Source: Engraulis encrasicolus (taxonomy: Eukaryota; Chordata; Actinopteri; Clupeiformes; Engraulidae). Taken from it: 64,000 bases of DNA. The notes under the pieces were generated by a model, which was not told the DNA's origin, ran no database searches, and worked only from the letters and a program-made list of their open reading frames with translations. Position numbers and translations under genes: made by a program. Positions 58,089 through 64,000 of this stretch are shown in pieces. Location: the NCBI RefSeq assembly GCF_034702125.1, contig NC_085872.1, positions 25,242,502 to 25,306,501 of the forward strand. Direction: 5' to 3'. The first letter of the stretch is position 1; each line of letters begins with the position of its first letter.

Positions 58089-58649
58089 GTGGGGTCGTAT
58101 TAGGTGCAGTCATTTCAAATTGGTGTTAAAGTTTGGTTTTCACTTCCAAGTTGAAGTTTAGGGTCTATAGAACAATTTGAGTTCGAGTGTCAAACATACA
58201 GATAACAAAATAGCCTGCGGGGGGCGCTCTAAAATATATAAACTGCTATAACATTTGATTATTTAAACCAAATGTAACATATGAGGTATGTATGGATTCA
58301 GCATGAAGAGGAGAACCCGGTGAGCTAAGTATTCGGTTATCAGATTAAAGACACACTATGTAATAAACACACTTTTAGCCAATGGGCAGCAAAATCCGGG
58401 CTTTTTTTAAGATAAAGGGTGGAAATGCCCTCAAAGTTGCAATGAAACATCATTTATTGTTACAAGCTATTGTAAATAAAGCCTGGGTTATAACTTAACT
58501 TGATTTGTTCAGAAAATCCCTGAAGCACACAGATACTTAGGACCTATACACAAATATGGCTGCATAAAGCCTATGTCATACTTAGCACCCAACTTGCAAC
58601 TTTGAGTTTATGAATTTAGGATCATGAGTACCAGCTTTTTTTCAATCAA
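58089..58649 (+). repeat. Left arm of a long inverted repeat
   Basis: Inverted copy of 61507-62080. Outer block GTGGGGTCGTA / TACGACTCCAC, middle block AGAGCGCCCCCCGCAGGC and its inverse, inner block CCAGCTTTTTTTCAATCAAG and its inverse. High but not perfect identity, with small indels. Confidence 0.88.
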
Positions 58650-58699
58650 GTCATCATTTTATTCACAAAAAACTTTATATCTGAAAGAAAGTTAATCAA

Positions 58700-58748
58700 T
58701 AATAATAATAATAATAATAATTAGGATAAGGATGATGATGATGACGAT
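58700..58748. repeat. (AAT)n and (GAT)n simple repeat
   Basis: AATAATAATAATAATAATAA then GATGATGATGATGA. Confidence 0.9.
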
Positions 58749-59224
58749 ATATACTATGAGGAACAACAGTTCTTCTGGCATTCAAAAACAAACAGAAGAC
58801 CACATTTATCCCAATACTCCACTCTACAATAACTATGACAGAGAACAGATACAATAACAGTCAGTGGTCAGTCTTAGAAATTGCATGTGCACTTGCACAG
58901 ACGTGTGCACTTTAACTCTGCCTTCATGCACTTGCACCAAGATCTGGCAGGTCTATTTGTACAAGTACTAGTACAGCTGCACTTCACCTCTAGTTGGAAT
59001 ACATATTTGGTAGTCCAAATCTGGGAACTGTCCATTTGTTACCAGATTGGCAGGCATTTCTGGCAAATGCAGATAATAAGACAGAACGTTTTTTATTCCT
59101 GTCAACTGTGCTGGTAACAAATGGACAGTTCCCAGATGACAGAGAGTCTTCATAACAGCAAATGATTGTGTCTTCCATGTATGAAATAGTCCTATAGTAT
59201 TATGCATTATGCTTGCCAAAGGCC

Positions 59225-59330
59225 TCTGCTTGCCCCCAGCAAGCGTACTAATTGTTGTCCGACAGTTTATTTTTAAGTATGCTTGCGGGAAAGCATACTA
59301 ATTGTTCATCAACAGTTTATTATTCTACAT
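59225..59330. repeat. AGCATACTAATTGTT dispersed repeat fragment
   Basis: GCTTGCCCCCAGCAAGCGTA and GCTTGCGGGAAAGCATAC each form short hairpins and are followed by CTAATTGTT(G/C)(T/A)(C/T)C...ACAGTTTATT. Two diverged units in tandem. Confidence 0.5.
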
Positions 59331-60054
59331 TTTTCCATTCACCTCCATTCATTAGTACGGTGACTTTGAATCGTTGCAGCGTTAGAGATAGAGACACGGT
59401 TTGAGTGCCAAAACGAACAGCTCGAAAAGGGCTCACGGTGGTGTATTTTTCGCTGGCCTACCCCCTTTCATTCGTTCACCAGACTCGTTTTCCTCAGTTT
59501 TCTCTCTGTTTTCCCGCTCATTGAAATGAATGGTAGAATGGTCAAGATGATGTCACAAACTGTGGCAGTTAGAGTGAGAGGTGACCTGTCCTGTGTTTTA
59601 ATAGAATAAAATAAACCGCTTCACCTTTCGACTAGGTAAAGGCATTGTCAGAGAGGTCTTGGCTCTGAATACAAACTGTGTTAAGAATGATCATTAGCCA
59701 ACTCTTCAAAATGAGAGAAAGCAGTTTTAAAATCCCTATGATGTGACCCCATTCACTTAGAAACATTGTGTGAACAGCTCAGCGCATAGGCCTGAATATG
59801 TCCACTTTTTGACTGAACCATTTGGCCTAGAAAAGTGATCTCAGCTTTGACATGAAGAACAGGGTTATGCCATTTGTGTGTCAATATAATTTGACAACTT
59901 GCAAAACTTTTGGAGAAAAGGCTGCACATATTACTCAGCTATTGACTGCCAAATTGTCACCTTTAGAATCTTCATTCATACACACACACACATGCAGCCT
60001 TGTAGAACCTGGACAACCGTGGCCTAATATGCTGCTGTGGCCACTCTATACAGT

Positions 60055-60170
60055 AAGTGGCAGTGGCCTACTGGGTATTGGGTGTCTGTCAGAGGGTTGC
60101 AGGTTCGAATCCCACCCTTACCTCTCCCTACCCACCCATTGCTGAAAGGCACCTGAAGCATCTCCATACA
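60055..60170 (+). mobile_element. tRNA-derived SINE fragment
   Basis: AGTGGCAGTGGCCTACTGGG, then GGGTTGCAGGTTCGAATCCC (B box), then CTCTCCCTACCCACCC and GCTGAAAGGCACC. Same family as 20437-20657; the 3' core is replaced by CA repeats. Confidence 0.75.
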
Positions 60171-60342
60171 TGCATGCACCCACACACACACACACCCACA
60201 CCCACACACACACACACACACACAGAGAGAGCTCTATCTCTTTCCCTCATGTTTCTGTGTGTGTATACGACAGCTCTGTATGTGTATGTGTGTGCAGAAG
60301 CCAAAAGCATACTAATACCATTTCTCCGGAAATGCAGTCTTA

Positions 60343-60343
60343 A

Positions 60344-60424
<81 letters not shown>
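60343..60424. repeat. (TTA)n followed by (AAGTC)n
   Basis: About 17 TTA units then six AAGTC units; the pentamer run is the 3' tail of the LINE on the minus strand. Confidence 0.95.
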
Positions 60425-61430
<1,006 letters not shown>

Positions 61431-61506
61431 CGGGTGAGGCGTGTATTATTGATTTATTTTCTTCCAGATATACTTTTTTGTGATTTTATGTGTTAATAGA
61501 ATATGG

Positions 61507-62080
61507 CTTGATTGAAAAAAGCTGGTACTCATGATGCTAAATTCATAAACTCAAAGTTGCAAGCTGGGTCCTAAATATCACATAGGCTTTATGCAGCCAT
61601 ATTTGGGTATAGGTATCCTAGGTATCTTTGTGCTTCAGGGATATTCTGAACAAATCAAGTTGAATGATAACCCAGGCTTTATTTACAATAGCTTGTAACA
61701 ATAAATTATGTTTTATTGCAACTTTGAGGGCATTTCCACCCTTTATCTTTAAAAAACCCTGAATTTTGCTATCCATGGGCTGAAAGTGTGTTTATTACAT
61801 AGTGTGTCTTTAATCTGGTGAAGAAATACTTAGCTCACCCGTTTCTCCTCTTAATGCTGAATCCATACATACCTCATATGTTAAATTTGGTTAAACTAAT
61901 CGAAAGTTATAGCAGTTTATACATTTTAGAGCGCCCCCCGCAGGCCATTTTGTTATCTGTGTGTTTGACACTCGAACTCAAATTGTTCTATAGACCCTAA
62001 ACTTCAACTTGGAAGTGAAAACCAAACTTTAACACCAATTTGAAATGACTGTCAAATATTGCATAGGCCTACGACTCCAC
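61507..62080 (-). repeat. Right arm of the long inverted repeat
   Basis: Starts TTGATTGAAAAAAGCTGG and ends TACGACTCCAC. The arms are 2.86 kb apart. They may be terminal repeats of one large element or two copies of a MITE in opposite sense. Confidence 0.88.
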
Positions 62081-62487
62081 TAATGGTGTCTGAGGGGCAA
62101 GTGACCTGTTACATGAATCCTATAAGTTACAAAAGATGGGGATCGGTGAATGTTGTAAGTTGTTAATAACTACTGCTTTTATTTAGGTGTTCCGTGACTG
62201 TTCTCTGGTTTGAGTTAAACTTCATTCATTTATATGGTTACATATAGGAAATACAGAGAGCGATGTGGTGTTTTGTTGCACACATGTTCATTACAAATCG
62301 CCCCTAGCTTTTTTGCCTCCCAAAAAAAACTGCTGTAGGCCTACCCATTTTGTAGATAGAAATTGAATTCACCTGTATTCACAGAGAATAGATCAACATT
62401 AGCCTACTGGGAGTCTGTTACACAAAGTAGGCTAGGCCTAATAGCCTAACCTACAAGTCTACATCACATCATTAGCCTACCTGAATT

Positions 62488-62489
<2 letters not shown>

Positions 62490-62580
<91 letters not shown>
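62490..62580. repeat. (AT)n microsatellite
   Basis: About 45 AT units. Generates false Y/I alternating frames on both strands. Confidence 0.97.
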
Positions 62581-62582
<2 letters not shown>

Positions 62583-63000
62583 CAGCAACAGTAGGACTAT
62601 CCATACTGATTATCCTCCCAGAACACCTGTCAAAGTCCAGAAGAAAAACAAAAAGCAAAGGTAAAACAAAAGGTGGTTGGTGGTTGCCATGGAAAAGGAA
62701 AGGAGCTTTTTTGAAAAGCTTATGAAGCGTAATCGCAAGTCTGTGAAGTGTTCAATGAAAGGACTCCAGTGCGTGAAAAATCTACTTGTGTCCCCAGGAA
62801 TGGTAAATTTGACTTTCTCTAAGCTTAAGTAGAACATAATATCATCGTGTTACTAAACGACAAACGAATATTTTGTTCATTTGTTTCTGTTTTCTTTTTC
62901 TGTGAACACTAATGTGGTCGGTTAATGAGTGGGAAAACAAGGCTCATCACTCCAAAAAGTAATTAATTTCAGTCATGTACAAATCTAGAACAATAGCGCC
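62581..63000. other. Intergenic, no recognised feature
   Basis: AT-rich; no exon or element ends supported. Confidence 0.4.
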
Positions 63001-63560
63001 CTCCTGTGACAGATACATGTCAGTTCTCATGGTACGTAGGCTACAGCCGACTCCAGTTCATTGCGTTCACCGCTGTGTTGAACCGAGTCACTCCAACGTG
63101 GACTCCATGACCTTGCGCGCCTCGGTCTGCAGCAGCCCACTGTTTACCTCCGGGGTTGTAGTGGCGACCGTGTGATATCCGTTGTGCTCTTGTGCAGACT
63201 ATTAAACTGCTTCTGCGCATACTTAATTGAGGATAAGCTTTGCCGAGGAACGCGAAAATGTCTAAATATGCCCGGAAATCCCTCGATTATGGAGTCCCTG
63301 TCGCTTTAACGTTCCAGACAAAACGCCCCATATGATTTTGGTGCTCCAATCATCAGTTACTTCAGTGCAAGGCAGACGGCAAATTTTGACGTTTTTTCTT
63401 CTCTGAGTACAAACATGGCGAAAGAGGACATATGTCTGGGGGTTGACGTGCTGTAGCGATGTAACGGACAGATGTGTTCATGGAGAGGGGGATTCGCGCT
63501 GAAAAGGAGGCGAAACGAAACTCCTGTGCCACTCCAAACAGTTGATCACAATGGTAGGGC
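63000..63560 (+). promoter_or_regulatory. Possible promoter / first exon of the next gene
   Basis: CG dinucleotides are more frequent here (GCGTTCACCGCTG, CCTTGCGCGCCTCGG, GGTGATATCCGTTG-like) than in the surrounding DNA. An ATG in good context (AAACATGG, 63415) opens 13 codons, MAKEDICLGVDVL, then stops. A donor-like ATG|GTAGGG lies at 63553/63554. This could be a non-coding or start exon, but nothing downstream within the window confirms it. Confidence 0.25.
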
Positions 63561-64000
63561 ATTCTTTGGCTCTCGGCATGTTGGTGATATTTCATGCCTC
63601 ACAAATGTTTGGAATGTCGTAGGCCTGTATAACTTGATAATGAGGTTGGTAATAGAGATGTGCATGTAACAACAGTGGTGGCTCATTCGAAGATATTCTA
63701 CATAGGGAAACAGGCAGTGATATTATTAGATTTCATAAAATGTGCATAATCTCGTAAAGACGGAGTTACATTTGCTGTGGAAAGTCGCATTCGCACATAT
63801 GTATGTTGTTACTATTGCACATTTGGCAACTTGAAATGTGACAATGTGAATTGCGGGGTTCTTTTGTTGAAGTATGGAATGATTTTAGTACAGTCCCATT
63901 TGATTAATACTATATTCTTGAACTATTGCATCAGTGCCGTAGTTGTCCTTGTCATGACAGTCTGGGCTTGTCTGCCCTGTGTATGTAGGACGTAAAGAAG
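63561..64000. other. Right edge, no recognised feature
   Basis: AT-rich, open frames short. Would be the first intron if the candidate promoter is real. Confidence 0.35.

Overview
The window looks like nuclear DNA of a ray-finned fish (teleost). It has GT-AG introns, a vertebrate class B1 GPCR gene, very many CA/GA/TAA microsatellites, and a dense load of hAT-type MITEs, Tc1/mariner remnants, tRNA-derived SINEs and LINE 3' ends. A clupeiform-like fish is a guess from repeat style only. Nothing bacterial, viral or CRISPR-like was seen.

Layout. At 158-1308 lie the last two coding exons of an unrecognised gene on the + strand; they encode a C-terminus with two membrane segments. From 1309 to about 22200 is intergenic DNA made mostly of repeats: hAT MITEs with clean 8-bp target duplications, a 1.6-kb Tc1 remnant, a hairpin element split by another transposon, and SINEs. 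From 22648 to 56153 on the + strand is a complete 13-exon VPAC1-like receptor gene (vipr1; VIP/PACAP receptor). It reads in one frame for 441 codons plus stop, and a polyadenylation signal lies at 57324. From 57350 to 62100 there is a pair of ~560-bp inverted repeats enclosing LINE, SINE and microsatellite DNA. The right edge (about 63000-63560) looks like a possible promoter or first exon of another gene, with weak support.

The receptor has all the class B1 hallmarks: signal peptide, cysteine-rich ectodomain, seven membrane segments, and G-protein contact residues H2.50, E3.50, T6.42 and Y7.57. Its buried polar core, however, is changed at several usually invariant positions (R2.60K, N3.43S, N5.50T, H6.52N, plus Y1.47H), while Q7.49 is kept.

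Intron 5 (10.6 kb) holds the most striking structure. A small MITE was split by a palindromic Tc1-like element. That was split by an unidentified 6.2-kb transposon with a 6-bp target duplication and long terminal inverted repeats, which itself carries a MITE split by yet another MITE. The insertions can be ordered in time from the sequence alone.
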